A program made the translations under genes and the position numbers. From contig NC_092051.1 in the NCBI RefSeq assembly GCF_003086295.3, positions 66,279,772 to 66,343,771 of the forward strand: a DNA stretch of 64,000 nucleotides, read 5' to 3'. Positions 1 to 14,874 of the stretch are shown here, in pieces (the first letter of the stretch is position 1; every line of letters starts with the position of its first letter). The stretch is from Arachis hypogaea (taxonomy: Eukaryota; Streptophyta; Magnoliopsida; Fabales; Fabaceae). The notes beneath the pieces were generated by a model that saw only the letters and a list, made by a program, of their open reading frames with translations, ran no database searches and had not been told where the DNA came from.

Positions 1-227
1 GAGTAGTACTAGGATGGGTGACCTCCTGGGAAGTCCTCGAGTTGTACCTTTTTTTTACGTCGTGCTTACCCTCATTCTTTAAACGACGCTATCTCGAATA
101 GTTTAGCTATAGTGAGCCTTAATGAACTGATTTTCGGCAAGCTCCCACGGGCCCTGCAGGGCTTCGCAGCTCGACTTATCCTACGTCGCGATACATGCTT
201 AAGATAATTGTGTGCACATACTTTAAT

Positions 228-342
228 AGGTGCAATCATACCAGCACTAATGCACTGGATCCCTCCAGAACTCTGTAGTTAAGCGTGCTTGGGCGAGAGT
301 GGTACCAGGATGCACCTCCTGGGAAGTCCTCGTGTTGCACCT
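228..342 (+). rRNA. 5S rRNA-like copy with short box C deletion (probable pseudogene)
   Basis: The first full copy of the window. The internal control region reads CCAGGATGCACCTCCTGGG where neighbours have a longer GGATGGGTGACCTCC, so about 3 nt of box C are missing. That is the part of the gene bound by TFIIIA, so transcription is unlikely. Confidence 0.8.
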
Positions 343-2319
343 CTTTTTTTTTATTTTACGTCGTGCTTACCCTCGTTCTTTTAACGACGATATCTCAAAT
401 AGTTTAGCTAAAGCGAGCCTTAATGACCATACTTTCGGCAGGGTCCTACGAGGCCCGCAGGGCTTTGCAGCTCGACTTACCCTATGTAGCGATACATGCT
501 TATGATAATTGTGTGCACATACATTAATTGGCGTGATCATACCAGCAATAATGCACCGGATCCCACCAAAACGCCGTAGTTAAACGTGCTTAGGCGAGAG
601 TAATACTTGGATGGGTTACCTCCAGGGAAGTCCTCGTGTTGTACCTTTTTTTTTTACGTCGTGCTTACCCTCGTTCTTTAAACGACGCTATCTCGAATAG
701 TTTAGCTAAAGCGAGCCTTAATGACCTGACTTTCGGCAGGGTCCTACGAGGCCCGTTGGGTTTCGCAGCTCGACTTACCCTATGTAGGGATACATGCTTA
801 TGATAATTGTGTGCACATACTTTAATAGGTGTGATCATACCAGCACTAATGCACCGGATCCCACCAGAACTCCGTAGTTAAGCATGCTTGGGCTAGAGTT
901 GTACTAGGATGGGGGACCTCCTGGGAAGTCCTCGTGTTGTACTTTTTTTTTTACGTCGTGCTTACCCTCGTGTTTAAACGACGCTATCTCGAATAGTTTA
1001 GCTATAGTGAGCCGTAATGAACTGATTTTCGGCAAGCTCCCACGGGCCCTGCAGGGCTTCGCAGCTCGACTTACCCTTCGTCGCGTTACATGCTTATGAT
1101 AATTGTGTGCACATACTTTAATAGGTGCGATCATACCAGCACTAGTGCACCGGATCCCACCAGAACTCCGTAATTAAGCGTGCTTGGGCGAGAGTGGTAC
1201 TAGGATGGGTGACCTCTTGGGAAGTCTTCGTGTTGCACCTCTCTTTTTTTTACGTCGTTCTTACCCTCATTCTTTAAACGACTCTATCTCGAATAGTTTA
1301 GCTAAAGCGAGCCTTAATGACCTGACTTTCAGCAGGCTCCTACGGGGCCCGCAGGGCTTTGTAGCTCGACTTACCCTATGTAGCAATACATGCTTATGAC
1401 AATTGCATGCGCATAGTTTAGTAGGTCCGATCATACCAGCACTTATGCACCAGATCCCATCAGAACTCTGCAGTTAAGCGTGCTTGGGCGAGAGTAGTAC
1501 TACGATGGGTGACCTCCTGGGAAGTCCTCGTGTTGTACTTTTTTTTACGTCGTGCTTACCCTCATTTTTAAACGACGCTATCTCGAATAGTTTAGCTATA
1601 ATGAGCCGTAATGAACTGATTTTCGGCAAGCTCCCACGGGCCCTGCAGGGCTTCACAGCTCGACTTACCCTTCGTCGCGATACGTGCTTATGATAGTTGT
1701 GTGCACATACTTTAATAGGTGCGATTATACAAGCACTAGTGCACCGGATCCCACCAGAACTCCGTAGTTAAGTGTGCTTGGGCGAGAGTGGTACTAGGAT
1801 GGGTGACCTCCTGGGAAGTCCTCGTGTTGCACCTCTTTTTTTTTTTTACGTCGTGCTTACCCTCGTTCTTTAAACGACGCTATCTCGAATAGTTTAGCTA
1901 AAGCGAGCCTTAATGACTTGTCTTTCGGCAGGCTCCTACGGGGCCCGCAGGGCTTCGCAGCTCGACTTACCCTATGTTGCGATACATGCTTATGACAATT
2001 GCATGCGCATACTTTAGTAGGTGTGATCATACCTGCACTTATGCACCGGATCCCACAAGAACTCCATAGTTAAACGCGCTTAGGCGGGAGTAGTACTAGG
2101 AGGGGCTACCTCCAAGGAATTCCTCGTGTTATACCTCTTTTTTTTACGTCGTGCTTACCCTCGTTCTTTAAACGACGCTATCTCGAATAGTTTAGCTATA
2201 TTGAGCCTTAATGAACTGATTTTCGGCAAGCTCCCACGGGCCCTGTAGGGCTTCGCAGCTCGACTTACCCTATGTAGCGATACAAGCTTATGATAATTGC
2301 GTGCACATACTTTAATAGG

Positions 2320-5300
2320 TGCAATCATACCAGCAATAATGCACCGGATCCCACCAGAACTCCGTAGTTAAACGTGCTTAGGCGAGAGTAGTACTAGGAT
2401 GGGTTACCTCCAGGGAAGTCCTCGTGTTGTACCATATTTTTTACGTCATGCTTACCCTCGTTCTTTAAACGACGCTATCTCGAATAATTTAGCTAAAGCG
2501 AGCCTTAATGACCTGACTTTCGGCAGGGTTCTACTAGGCGCGCAGGGTTTCGCAGCTCGACTTACCCTATGTAGGGATACATGCTTATGATAATTGTGTG
2601 CACATACTTTAATAGGTGTGATCATACCAGCACTAATGCACCGGTCCCATCAGAACTCTGTAGTTAAGCGTGCTAGGGCGAGAGTAGTACTATGATGGGT
2701 GACCTCCTGAGAAGTCATCGTGTTGCACCTCTTTTTTTTTACGTCGTACTTACCCTCGTTCTTTAAACGACGCTATCTCGAATAATTTAGCTAAAGCGAG
2801 CCTTAATGACCTGACTTTCGGCAGGGTCCTACTAGGCGCGCAGGGTTTCGCAGCTCGACTTACCCTATGTAGGGATACATGCTTATGATAATTGTGTGCA
2901 CATACTTTAATAGGTGTGATCATACCAGCACTAATGCACCGGTCCCATCAGAACTCTGTAGTTAAGCGTGCTTGGGCGAGAGTAGTACTACGACGGGTGA
3001 GCTCCTGAGAAGTCCTCGTGTTGCACCTCTTTCTTTTTACGTCGTGCTTACCCTCGTTCTTTTAACGATGCTATATCGAATAGTTTAGCTAAAGCGAGCC
3101 TTAATGACCTGACTTTCGGTAGGGTCCTACTAGGCGCGCAGGGTTTCGCAGCTCGACTTACCCTATGTAGGGATACATGCTTATGATAATTGTGTGCACA
3201 TACTTTAATTGGTGTGATCATACCAGCACTAATGCACCGGTCCCATCAGAACTCTGCAGTTAAGCGTGCTTGGGCGAGAGTAGTACTACGATGGGTGACC
3301 TCCTGGGAAGTCCTCGTGTTGCACCTCTTTTTTTTTACGTCGTGCTTACCCTCGTTCTTTTAACGATGCTATCACGAATAGTTTAGCTAAAGCGACCCTT
3401 AATGACCTGACTTTCGGCAGGGTCCTACGAGGCCCGCAGGGCTTCGCAGCTCGGCTTACCCTATGTAACGATACATTCTTATGATAATTGTGTGCACATA
3501 CATTAATTGGTGAGATCATACCAGCATTAATGCACCGGATCCCACAAGAACTCCGTAGTTAAACGCGCTTAGGCGGGAGTAGTACTAGGATGGGTTCCCT
3601 CCAAGGAAGTTCTCCTGTTGCACCTTTTTTTTTTGACGTCGTGCTTACCCTCGATCTTTAAACGACGTTATCTCGAATAGTTTAGCTATAGTGAGCCTTA
3701 ATGAACTGATTTTCAGCAAGCTCCCACAGGCCCTGCAGAGCTTCGCAGCTCGACTTACCCTATGTAGCGATACATGCTTATGATATTTGTGTGCACATAC
3801 TTTAATAGGTGCAATCATACCAGAACTAATGCACCAGATCCCACCAGAACTCCGTAGTTAAGCGTGCTTGGGCGAGAGTGGTACTAGGATGGGTGACCTC
3901 CTGGGAAGTTCTCGTGTTGCACCTCCTTTTTTTTTTTACGTCGTGCTTACCCTCGTTCTTTTAACAACGATATCTCGAATAGTTTAGCTAAAACGAGACT
4001 TAATGACCTGACTTTCGGCAGGGTTCTACGAGGCCCGCAGGGCTTTGCAGCTCGACTTACACTATGTAGCGATACATGCTTATGATAATTGTGTGCACAT
4101 ACATTAATTGGCGTGTTCATACCAGCAATAATGCACCGGATCCCACCAGAACTCAGTAGTTAAACGTGCTTAGGCGAGAGTAGTACTAGGATGGGTTACC
4201 TCCAGGGAAGTCCTCGTGTTGTACCATCTTTTTTACGTCATGCTTACCCTCGTTCTTTAAACGACGCTATCTCGAATAATTTAGCTAAAGCGAGCCTTAA
4301 TGACCTGACTTTCGGCAGGGTTCTACTAGGCGCGCAGGGTTTCGCAGCTCGACTTACCCTATGTAGGGATACATGCTTATGATAATTGTGTGCACATACT
4401 TTAATAGGTGTGATCATACCAGCACTAATGCACCGGTCCCATCAGAACTCTGTAGTTAAGCGTGCTAGGGCGAGAGTAGTACTATGATGGGTGACCTCCT
4501 GAGGAGTCATCGTGTTGCACCTCTTTTTTTTTACGTCGTACTTACCCTCGTTCTTTAAACGACGCTATCTCGAATAATTTAGCTAAAGCGAGCCTTAATG
4601 ACCTGACTTTCGGCAGGGTCCTACTAGGCGCGCAGGGTTTCGCAGCTCGACTTACCCTATGTAGGGATACATGCTTATGATAATTGTGTGCACATACTTT
4701 AATAGGTGTGATCATACCAGCACTAATGCACCGGTCCCATCAGAACTCTGTAGTTAAGCGTGCTTGGGCGAGAGTAGTACTACGACGGGTGAGCTCCTGA
4801 GAAGTCCTCGTGTTGCACCTCTTTCTTTTTACGTCGTGCTTACCCTCGTTCTTTTAACGATGCTATATCGAATAGTTTAGCTAAAGCGAGCCTTAATGAC
4901 CTGACTTTCGGTAGGGTCCTACTAGGCGCGCAGGGTTTCGCAGCTCGACTTACCCTATGTAGGGATACATGCTTATGATAATTGTGTGCACATACTTTAA
5001 TTGGTGTGATCATACCAGCACTAATGCACCGGTCCCATCAGAACTCTGCAGTTAAGCGTGCTTGGGCGAGAGTAGTACTACGATGGGTGACCTCCTGGGA
5101 AGTCCTCGTGTTGCACCTCTTTTTTTTTACGTCGTGCTTACCCTCGTTCTTTTAACGATGCTATCACGAATAGTTTAGCTAAAGCGACCCTTAATGACCT
5201 GACTTTCGGCAGGGTCCTACGAGGCCCGCAGGGCTTCGCAGCTCGGCTTACCCTATGTAACGATACATTCTTATGATAATTGTGTGCACATACATTAATT

Positions 5301-5990
5301 GGTGAGATAATACCAGCATTAATGCACCGGATCCCACAAGAACTCCGTAGTTAAACGCGCTTAGGCGGGAGTAGTACTAGGATGGGTTCCCTCCAAGGAA
5401 GTTCTCCTGTTGCACCTTTTTTTTTTGACGTCGTGCTTACCCTCGATCTTTAAACGACGTTATCTCGAATAGTTTAGCTATAGTGAGCCTTAATGAACTG
5501 ATTTTCAGCAAGCTCCCACAGGCCCTGCAGAGCTTCGCAGCTCGACTTACCCTATGTAGCGATACATGCTTATGATATTTGTGTGCACATACTTTAATAG
5601 GTGCAATCATACCAGAACTAATGCACCAGATCCCACCAGAACTCCGTAGTTAAGCGTGCTTGGGCGAGAGTGGTACTAGGATGGGTGACCTCCTGGGAAG
5701 TTCTCGTGTTGCACCTCCTTTTTTTTTTACGTCGTGCTTACCCTCGTTCTTTTAACAACGATATCTCGAATAGTTTAGCTAAAACGAGACTTAATGACCT
5801 GACTTTCGGCAGGGTTCTACGAGGCCCGCAGGGCTTTGCAGCTCGACTTACACTATGTAGCGATACATGCTTATGATAATTGTGTGCACATACATTAATT
5901 GGCGTGTTCATACCAGCAATAATGCACCGGATCCCACCAGAACTCAGTAGTTAAACGTGCTTAGGCGAGAGTAGTACTAGGATGGGTTAC
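2320..5990 (+). repeat. Higher-order repeat: tandem duplication of a 6-unit 5S block
   Basis: The segments starting near 2320 and near 4110 are nearly identical for six consecutive units (period about 1792 bp). For example, the unusual unit with GTTGTACCAT and TTACGTCATGC occurs at 2399 and 4191, and the unit with TTTTAACAACGATATC occurs near 3960 and 5750. A third, partial relative of the last units lies near 7398-7817. The breakpoints are approximate. Confidence 0.85.
3210..3326 (+). rRNA. 5S rRNA-like copy, relatively well preserved, with 1-nt deletion
   Basis: Box A, intermediate element and box C are close to the plant consensus, but the CACCGGATCCC segment has lost one base (CACCGGTCCC). 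The same deletion occurs in the copies at 2615, 2913, 4407, 4705 and 5003, so it spread by duplication rather than arising anew. Confidence 0.8.
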
Positions 5991-8882
5991 CTCCACGGAA
6001 GTCCTCGTGTTGTGCCTTTTTTTTTTTACGTCGTGCTTACCCTCGTTCTTTAAACGATGCTATCTCGAATAGTTTAGCTAAAGCGAGCCTTAATGACCTG
6101 ACTTTCGGCAGGGTCCTACGAGGCCAGCAGGGTTTCGCAGCTCGACTTACCCTATGTAGCGATACATGCTTTTGATAATTGTGTGCACATACATTAATTG
6201 GTGTGATCATACCAGCATTATTGCATCGGATGCCACAAGAACTCCGTAGTTAAACGCGCTTAGGCGGGAGTAGTACTAGGATGGGTTCCCTCCAAGGAAG
6301 TTCTCATGTTGTACCTTTTTTTTTTTTACGTCGTGCTTACCCTCATTCTTTAAACGACGCTATCCCGAATAGTTTAGCTATAGTGAGCCTTAATGAACTG
6401 ATTTTCGGCAGGCTCCTACGGGCACTGCAGGGCTTCGTAGCTCGTCTTACCCTACGTTGCGATACATGCTTATGATAATTGTGTGCACATACTTTAATAG
6501 GTGCGATCATACCAGCACTAATGCACCGGATCCCACCAGAACTCCGTAGTTAAGTGTGCTTGGGCGAGAGTGATACTAGGATGGGTGACCTCCTAGGAAG
6601 TCCTCGTGTTGCACCTCTTTTTTTTTTACGTCGTGCTTAACCTCGTTCTTTAAACGACACTATCTCGAATAGTTTATGTAAAGTGAGCCTTAATGACCTG
6701 ACTTTCGGCAGGCTCCTACGGGGACCGCAGGGCTTCGCAGCTCGACTTACACTATGTAGCGATACACGCTTATGACAATTGCATGCGCATACTTTAGTAG
6801 GTGCAATCATACCAGCACTAATGCACCGGATCCCATCAGAACTCTGCAGTAAAGCGTGCTTGGGTGAGAGTAGTACTACGATGGGTGACCTCCAGGGAAG
6901 TCCTCGTATTGCACCTCTTTTTTTTTTACGTCGTGCTTACCCTTGTTCTTTTAACGATGCTATCTCGAATAGTTTAGCAAAAGCGACCCTTAATGACCTG
7001 ACTTTCGGCAGGATCCTACGAGGCCCGCAGGGCTTCGCAGCTCGACTTACCCTATGTAGCGATACATGCTTATGATAATTATGTGCACATACATTAATTG
7101 GTGTGATCATACCAGCATTAATGCACCGGATCCCCCAAGAACTCCGTAGTTAAACGCGCTTAGGCGAGAGTAGTACTAGGATGTGTTCCCTCCAAGGAAG
7201 TTCTCATGTTGTACCTTTTTTTTTGACGTCGTGCTTACCCTCGTTCTTTAAACGATGTTATCTCGAATAGTTTAGCTATAGTGAGCCTTAATGAACTGAT
7301 TTTTGTCAAGCTCCCACGGGCCCTGCAGGGCTTCGCAGCTCGACTTACCCTATGTAGCGATACATGCTTATGATAATTGTGTGCACATACTTTAATAGGT
7401 GCAATCATACCAGCACTAATGCACCGGATCTCACCAGAACTCCGTAGTTAAGCGTGCTTGGGCGAGAGTGGTACTAGGATGGGTGACCTCCTGGGAAGTT
7501 CTCGTGTTGCACCACTTTATTTTTTTTTACGTCGTGCTTACCCTCGTTCTTTTAACAACGATATCTCGAATAGTTTAGCTAAAACGAGACTTAATGACCT
7601 GACTTTCGGCAGGGTTCTACGAGGCCCGCAGGGCTTTGCAGCTCAACTTACACTATGTAGCGATACATGCTTATGATAATTGTGTGCACATACATTAATT
7701 GGCGTGTTCATACCAGCAATAATGCACCGGATCCCACCAGAACTCCGTAGTTAAACGTGCTTAGGCGAGAGTAGTACTAGGATGGGTTAGCTCCAGGGAA
7801 GTCCTCGTGTTGTGCCTTTTTTTTAACGTCGTGCTTACCCTCGTTCTTTAAACGACGCTATCTCGAATAGTTTAGCTAAAGCGAGCCTTAATGACCTGAC
7901 TTTTGGCAGGGTCCTACGAGGCCAGCAGGGTTTCGCAGCTCGACTTACCCTATGTAGGGATACATGCTTATGATAATTGTGTGCACATACTTTAATAGGT
8001 GTGATCATACCAGCACTAATGCATCGCATGCCACAAGAACTCCGTAGTTAAGCGTGCTTGGGCTAGAGTTGTACTAGGATGGGTGACCTCCTGGGAAGTC
8101 CACGTGTTGCACTTTTTTTTTACGTCGTGCTTACCCTCGTTCTTTAAACGACATTATCTCGAATAGTTTAGCTATAGTGAGCCATAATGAACTGATTTTC
8201 GGGAAGCTCCGACGGGCCCTGCAGGGCTTCGCAGCTCGACTTACCCTACGTCGCGATACATGCTTATGATAATTGTGTGCACATACTTTAATAGGTGCGA
8301 TCATACCAGCACTAATGCACCGGATCCCACCAGAACTCCATAGTTAAGCGTGCATTGGCGAGAGTGGTACTAGGATGGGTGACCTCTTGGGAAGTCCTCG
8401 GGTTGTACCTCTTTTTTTTTTACGTCGTGCTTACCCTCGTTCTTTAAACGACGCTATCTCGAATAGTTTAGCTAAAGCGAGCCATAATGAACTGACTTTC
8501 GGCAGGCTCCTACGGGGCCCACAGGGCTTCGCAACTCGACTTACCCTATGTAGCGATACATACTAATGACAATTGCATGTGCATTCTTTAATAGGTGCGA
8601 TCATACCAGCACTAATGCACCGAATCCCATCAGAACTCTGCAGTTAAGCGTGCTTGGGCGAGAGTAATACTAGGATAGGTGACCTCCGGGGAAGTCCTCG
8701 TGTTGAACCTCTTTTTTTTTTAAGTCGTGCTTACACTCGTTCTTTTAACGAATAGTTTAGCTAAAGCGACCCTTAATGACCTGACTTTTGGCCGGGTCCT
8801 ACGAGGCCCGCAGGGCTTCGGAGCTCGACTTACCCTATGTAGCGATACATGCTTTTGATAATTGTGTGCACATACATTAATT

Positions 8883-11800
8883 GGTGTGATCATACCAGCA
8901 TTATTGCACCGGATCCCACAAGAACTCCGTAGTTAAACGCGCTTAGGCGGGAGTAGTACTAGGATGGGTTACCTCCAAAGAGGTCCTTGTGTTGTACCTT
9001 TTTTTTTTTACGTCGTGCTTACCCTCATTCTTTAAACGACGCTATCCCGAATAGTTTAGCTATAGTGAGCCTTAATGAACTGATTTTCGGCAAGCTACTA
9101 CGGGCACTGCAGGGCTTCGTAGCTCGTCTTACCCTACGTTGCGATACATGCTTATGATAATTGTGTGCACATACTTTAATAGGTGCGATCATACCAGCAC
9201 TAATGCACCGGATCCCACCAGAACTCCGTAGTTATGTGTGCTTGGGCGAGAGTGATACTAGGATGGGTGACCTCCTAGGAAGTCCTCGTGTTGCACCTCT
9301 TTTTTTTTTACGTCGTGCTTAACCTCGTTCTTTAAACGATGCTATCTCGAATAGTTTATGTAAAGTGAGCCTTAATGACCTGACTTTCGGCAGGCTCCTA
9401 CGGGGCCCGCAGGGCTTCGCAGCTCGACTTACCCTATGTAGCGATACTCGCTTATGACAATTGCATGCGCATACTTTAGTAGGTGCAATCATACCAGTAC
9501 TAATGCACCGGATCCCATCAGAACTCTGCAGTTAAGCGTGCTTGGGTGAGAGTAGTACTACGATGGGTGACCTCCTGGGAAGTCCTCGTGTTGCACCTCT
9601 TTTTTTTTTTACGTCGTGCTTACCCTTGTTCTTTTAACGATGCTATCTCGAATAGTTTAGCTAAAGCGACCCTTAATGACCTGACTTTCGGCAGGATCCT
9701 ACGAGGCCCGCAGGGCTTCGCAGCTCGACTTACCCTTTGTTGCGATACATGCTTATGATAATTATGTGCACATACATTAATTGGTGTGATCATACCAGCA
9801 TTAATGCACCGGACCCCACAAGAACTCCGTAGTTAAACGCGCTTAGGCAGGAGTAGTACTAAGATGGGTTACCTCCAACGAGGTCCTCGTTTTGTACCTT
9901 TTTTTTTTACGTCATGCTTACCCTCATTCTTTAAACGACGCTATCCCGAATAGTTTAGCTATAGTGAGCCTTAATGAACTGATTTTCGGCAAGCTCCTAC
10001 GGGCACTGCAGGGCTTCGTAGCTCGTCTTACCCTACGTTGCGATACATGCTTATGATAATTGTGTGCACATACTTTAATAGGTGCGATCATACCAGCACT
10101 AATGCACCGGATCCCACCAGAACTCCGTAGTTATGTGTGCTTGGGCGAGAGTGATACTAGGATGGGTGACCTCCTAGGAAGTCCTCGTGTTGCACCTCTT
10201 TTTTTTTACGTCGTGCTTAACCTCATTCGTTAAACGACGCTATCTCGAATAGTTTATGTAAAGTGACCCTTAATGACCTGACTTTCGGCAGGCTCCTACG
10301 GGGCCCGCAGGGCTTCGCAGCTCGACTTACCCTATGTAGCGATACACGCTTATGACAATTGCATGCGCATACTTTAGTAGGTGCAATCATACCCGTACTA
10401 ATGCACCGGATCCCATCAGAACTCTGCAGTTAAGCGTGCTTGGGTGAGAGTAGTACTACGATGGGTGACCTCCTGGGAAGTCCTCGTGTTGCACCTCTTT
10501 TTTTTTTTTACGTCGTGCTTACCCTTGTTCTTTTAACGATGCTATCTCGAATAGTTTAGCTAAAGCGACCCTTAATGACCTGACTTTCGGCAGGATCCTA
10601 CGAGGCCCGCAGGGCTTCGCAGCTCGACTTACCCTTTGTTGCGATACATGCTTATGATAATTATGTGCACATACATTAATTGGTGTGATCATACCAGCAT
10701 TAATGCACCGGACCCCACAAGAACTCCGTAGTTAAACGCGCTTAGGCGGGAGTAGTACTAAGATGGGTTACCTCCAACGAGGTCCTCGTTTTGTACCTTT
10801 TTTTTTTACGTCATGCTTACCCTCATTCTTTAAACGACGCTATCCCGAATAGTTTAGCTATAGTGAGCCTTAATGAACTGATTTTCGGCAAGCTCCTACG
10901 GGCACTGCAGGGCTTCGTAGCTCGTCTTACCCTACGTTGCGATACATGCTTATGATAATTGTGTGCACATACTTTAATAGGTGCGATCATACCAGCACTA
11001 ATGCACCGGATCCCACCAGAACTCCGTAGTTATGTGTGCTTGGGCGAGAGTGATACTAGGATGGGTGACCTCCTAGGAAGTCCTCGTGTTGCACCTCTTT
11101 TTTTTTACGTCGTGCTTAACCTCATTCGTTAAACGACGCTATCTCGAATAGTTTATGTAAAGTGACCCTTAATGACCTGACTTTCGGCAGGCTCCTACGG
11201 GGCCCGCAGGGCTTCGCAGCTCGACTTACCCTATGTAGCGATACACGCTTATGACAATTGCATGCGCATACTTTAGTAGGTGCAATCATACCCGTACTAA
11301 TGCACCGGATCCCATCAGAACTCTGCAGTTAAGCGTGCTTGGGTGAGAGTAGTACTACGATGGGTGACCTCCTGGGAAGTCCTCGTGTTGCACCTCTTTT
11401 TTTTTTTTACGTCGTGCTTACTTTTGTTCTTTTAACGATGCTATCTCGAATAGTTTAGCTAAAGCGACCCTTAATGACCTGACTTTCGGCAGGATCCTAC
11501 GAGGCCCGCAGGGCTTCGCAGCTCGACTTACCCTTTGTAGCGATACATGCTTATGATAATTATGTGCACATACATTAATTGGTGTGCTCATACCAGCATT
11601 AATGCACCGGATCCCACAAGAACTCCGTAGTTAAACGCGCTTAGGCTTGAGTCATACTAGGATGGGTTACCTCCAAGGAGGTCCTCGTGTTGTACCTTTT
11701 TTTTTTACGTCGTGCTTACCCTCATTCTTTAAACGACGCTATCCCGAATAGTTTAGCTATAGTGAGCCTTAATGAACTGATTTTCGGCAAGCTCCTACGG

Positions 11801-12596
11801 GCACTGCAGGGCTTCGTAGCTCGTCTTACCCTACGTTGCGATACATGCATATGATAATTGTGTGCACATACTTTAATAGGTGCGATCATACCAGCACTAA
11901 TGCACCGGATCCCACCAGAACTCCGTAGTTATGTATGCTTGGGCGAGAGTGATACTAGGATGGGTGACCTCGTAGGAAGTCCTCGTGTTGCACCTCTTTT
12001 TTTTTTACGTCGTGCTTAACCTCGTTCTTTAAAAGATGCTATCTCGAATAGTTTATGTAAAGTGTGCCTTAATGACCTGACTTTCGGCAGGCTCCTACGG
12101 GGACCGCAGGGCTTCGCAGCTCGACTTACCCTATGTAGCGATACACGCTTATGACAATTGCATGCGCATACTTTAGTAGGTGCAATCATACCAGCACTAA
12201 TGCACCGGATCCCATCAGAACTCTGCAGTTTAGCGTGCTTGGGTGGGAGTAGTACTACGATGGGTGACCTCCTGGGAAGTCCTCGTGTTGCACCTCTTTT
12301 TTTTTTTACGTCGTGCTTACCCTTGTTCTTTTAACGATGCTATCTCAAATAGTTTAGCTAAAGCGACCCTTAATGACCTGACTTTCGGCAGGATCCTACG
12401 AGGCCCGCAGGGCTTCGCAGCTCCACTTACCCTATGTAGCGATACATGCTTATGATAATTATGTGCACATACATTAATTGGTGTGATCATACCAGCATTA
12501 ATGCACCGGATCCCACATGAACTCCGTAGTTAAACGCGCTTAGGCGGGAGTAGTACTAGGATGGGTTCCCTCCAAGGAAGTTCTCATGTTGTAACT
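8883..12596 (+). repeat. Higher-order repeat: 3-unit (about 899 bp) 5S trimer, about four copies
   Basis: Corresponding units start at 8883, 9783, 10682, 11581 and 12480, a spacing of 899-900. The three members differ consistently. The first has TTAAACGCGCTTAGGC. The second has GTTATGTGTGCTTGGGC and a spacer with GTTTATGTAAAGTG. The third has GGGTGAGAGTAGTACTACG and a spacer with CCTTGTTCTTTTAACGATGC. A diverged founder-like trimer lies at about 6200-7100. Confidence 0.85.
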
Positions 12597-14874
12597 TTTT
12601 TTTTGACGTCGTGCTTACCCTCGTTCTTTAAACGATGTTATCTCGAATAGTTTAGCTATAGTGAGCCTTAATGAACTGATTTTTGGCAAGCTCCCACGGG
12701 CCGTGCAGCGCTTCGAAGCTCGACTTACCCTATGTAGCGATACATGCTTATGATAATTGTGTGCACATACTTTAATAGGTGCAATCATACTAGCACTAAT
12801 GCACCGGATCCCACCAGAACTCCGTAGTTAAGCATGTTTGGGCTAGAGTAGTACTAGGATGGGTGACCTCCTGCGAAGTACTCGTGTTGTACCTTTTTTT
12901 TTTACGTCGTGCATACCCTCGTTCTTTAAACGACGCTATCTCGAATAGTTTAGCTATAGTAAGCCTTAATGAACTGATTTTCGGCAAGCTCCCACGGTCC
13001 CTGCAGGGCTTCGCAGCTCGACTTACCCTACGTCGCAATACATGCTTAAGATAATTGTGTGCACATACTTTAATAGGTGCAATCATACCAGAACTAATGC
13101 ACTGGATCCCACCAGAACTCCGTAGTTAAGCGTGCTTGGGCGAGAGTGGTACTTGGATGGGTGACCTCCTGGTAAGTTCTCGTGTTGCACCTCTTTTTTT
13201 TTACGTCGTGCTTACCCTCGTTCTTTAAACGACGCTATCTCGAATAGTTTATCTAAAGCGAGCCTTAATGACCTGACTTTCGGCAGGCTCCTACGGGGCC
13301 CGCAGGGCTTCGCAGCTCGACTTACCCTATGTAGCGATACATGCTTATGACAATTGCATGCACATACTTTAGTAGGTGCAATCATACCAGCACTAATGCA
13401 CCGGATCCCATCAGAATTCTGCAGTTAAGCATGCTTGGGTGAGAGTAGTACTACGATGGGTGGCCTCCTGGGAAGTCCTCGTGTTGCATCTCCTTTTTTT
13501 TTTTATGTCGTGCTTACCCTCGTTCTTTTAACGATGCTATCTCGAATAGTTTAGCTAAAGCGACCCTTAATGACCTGACTTTCGGCAGGGTCCTACGAGG
13601 CCCGCAGGGCTTCGCAGCTCGACTTACCCTATGTAGTGATACATGCTTATGATAATTGTGTGCATATACATTAATTATTGTGATCATACTAGCACTAATG
13701 CATCGGATCCCATCAGAACTCCGTAGTTAAGCGTGCGTGGGCGAGAGGGGTACTAGGATGGGTGACCTCCTGGGAAGTACTCGTGTTGCACCTTTTTTTT
13801 TCTTTACGTTGTGCTTACCCTCGTTCTTTAAATGACGCTATCTCGAATCAGTTAACTAAAGTGAGCCTTAATGACCTGACTTTTGGCAGGCTCCTACGGG
13901 GCCTGCAGGGCTTCGCAGCTCGACTTACCCTTTGTCGTGATACTTGCTTATGATGATTGTGTGCACATACTTTAATAGGTGTGACCATAACAACACTAAT
14001 GCACTGGATCCCACCAGAACTCCGTAGTTAAGCGTGCTTTGTCGAGAGTAGTACTAGGATGGGTGACTTTCTTGGAAGTACTCGTGTTGCACCACTTTTT
14101 TTTACGTCGTGCTTACCCTCATTCTTTAAACGACGCAATCTTGAATACTTTAGCTAAAGAGAGCCTTAATGACCTGATTTTCGGGAGGCTTTAATGGGCC
14201 CCGCAGGGATTCGTAGCTTGACTTAAACTATATCGGGACACATGCTTATGATTATTGTGTGCAAATACTTTAATAGGTGCGATCATACCAGCACTAATGC
14301 ACCAGATCCCATCAGAAATCCGTAGTTAACCGTGTTTGGACAAGAGTAGTACTAGGATAGGTGACCTCCTGGGAAGTCCTCGTGTTGCACCTCTTTTTTT
14401 TTTACGTCGTACTTACCCTCGTTCTTTGACCGACGCTATCTGGAATAGTTTACCTAAAGCGAGATTTAATGACGTGATTTTCGGCAGGCTACCACGGGCC
14501 CGGCAAGGCTTCGCAGCTCGACTTACCCTATGTCGTGACACAAACTTATGATAATTGTGTGCGCATACTTTAATAGGTGCGATCATACCATTACTAATGC
14601 ACCGGATCCCATGAGAACTCCGCAGTTAAGCGTGCTTGGGCGAGAGTCGTACTAGGATGGGTGTCCTCCTGGGAAGTCCTCGTATTGCACCTCTTTTTTT
14701 TTTACGTCGTGCTTACCCTCATTCTTTAAACGACGCTATCTCGAATAGTTTAGCTAAAGCGAGCCTTAATGACCTGACTTTCGGTAGGCTCCTACGGGAC
14801 TCGCAGAGATTCGCAGCTCGACTTACCCTATGTAGCGATACATGCTTATGATAATTGTGTGCACATACTTTAAT

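Noticed and set aside
228..342. Shortened terminal helix of the 5S genes (AGGTGC/GCACCT instead of GGATGC/GCATCC) as a compensated deletion
   Set aside because: These ends are, as far as I recall, normal for legume 5S RNA, so this is not an anomaly of the array.
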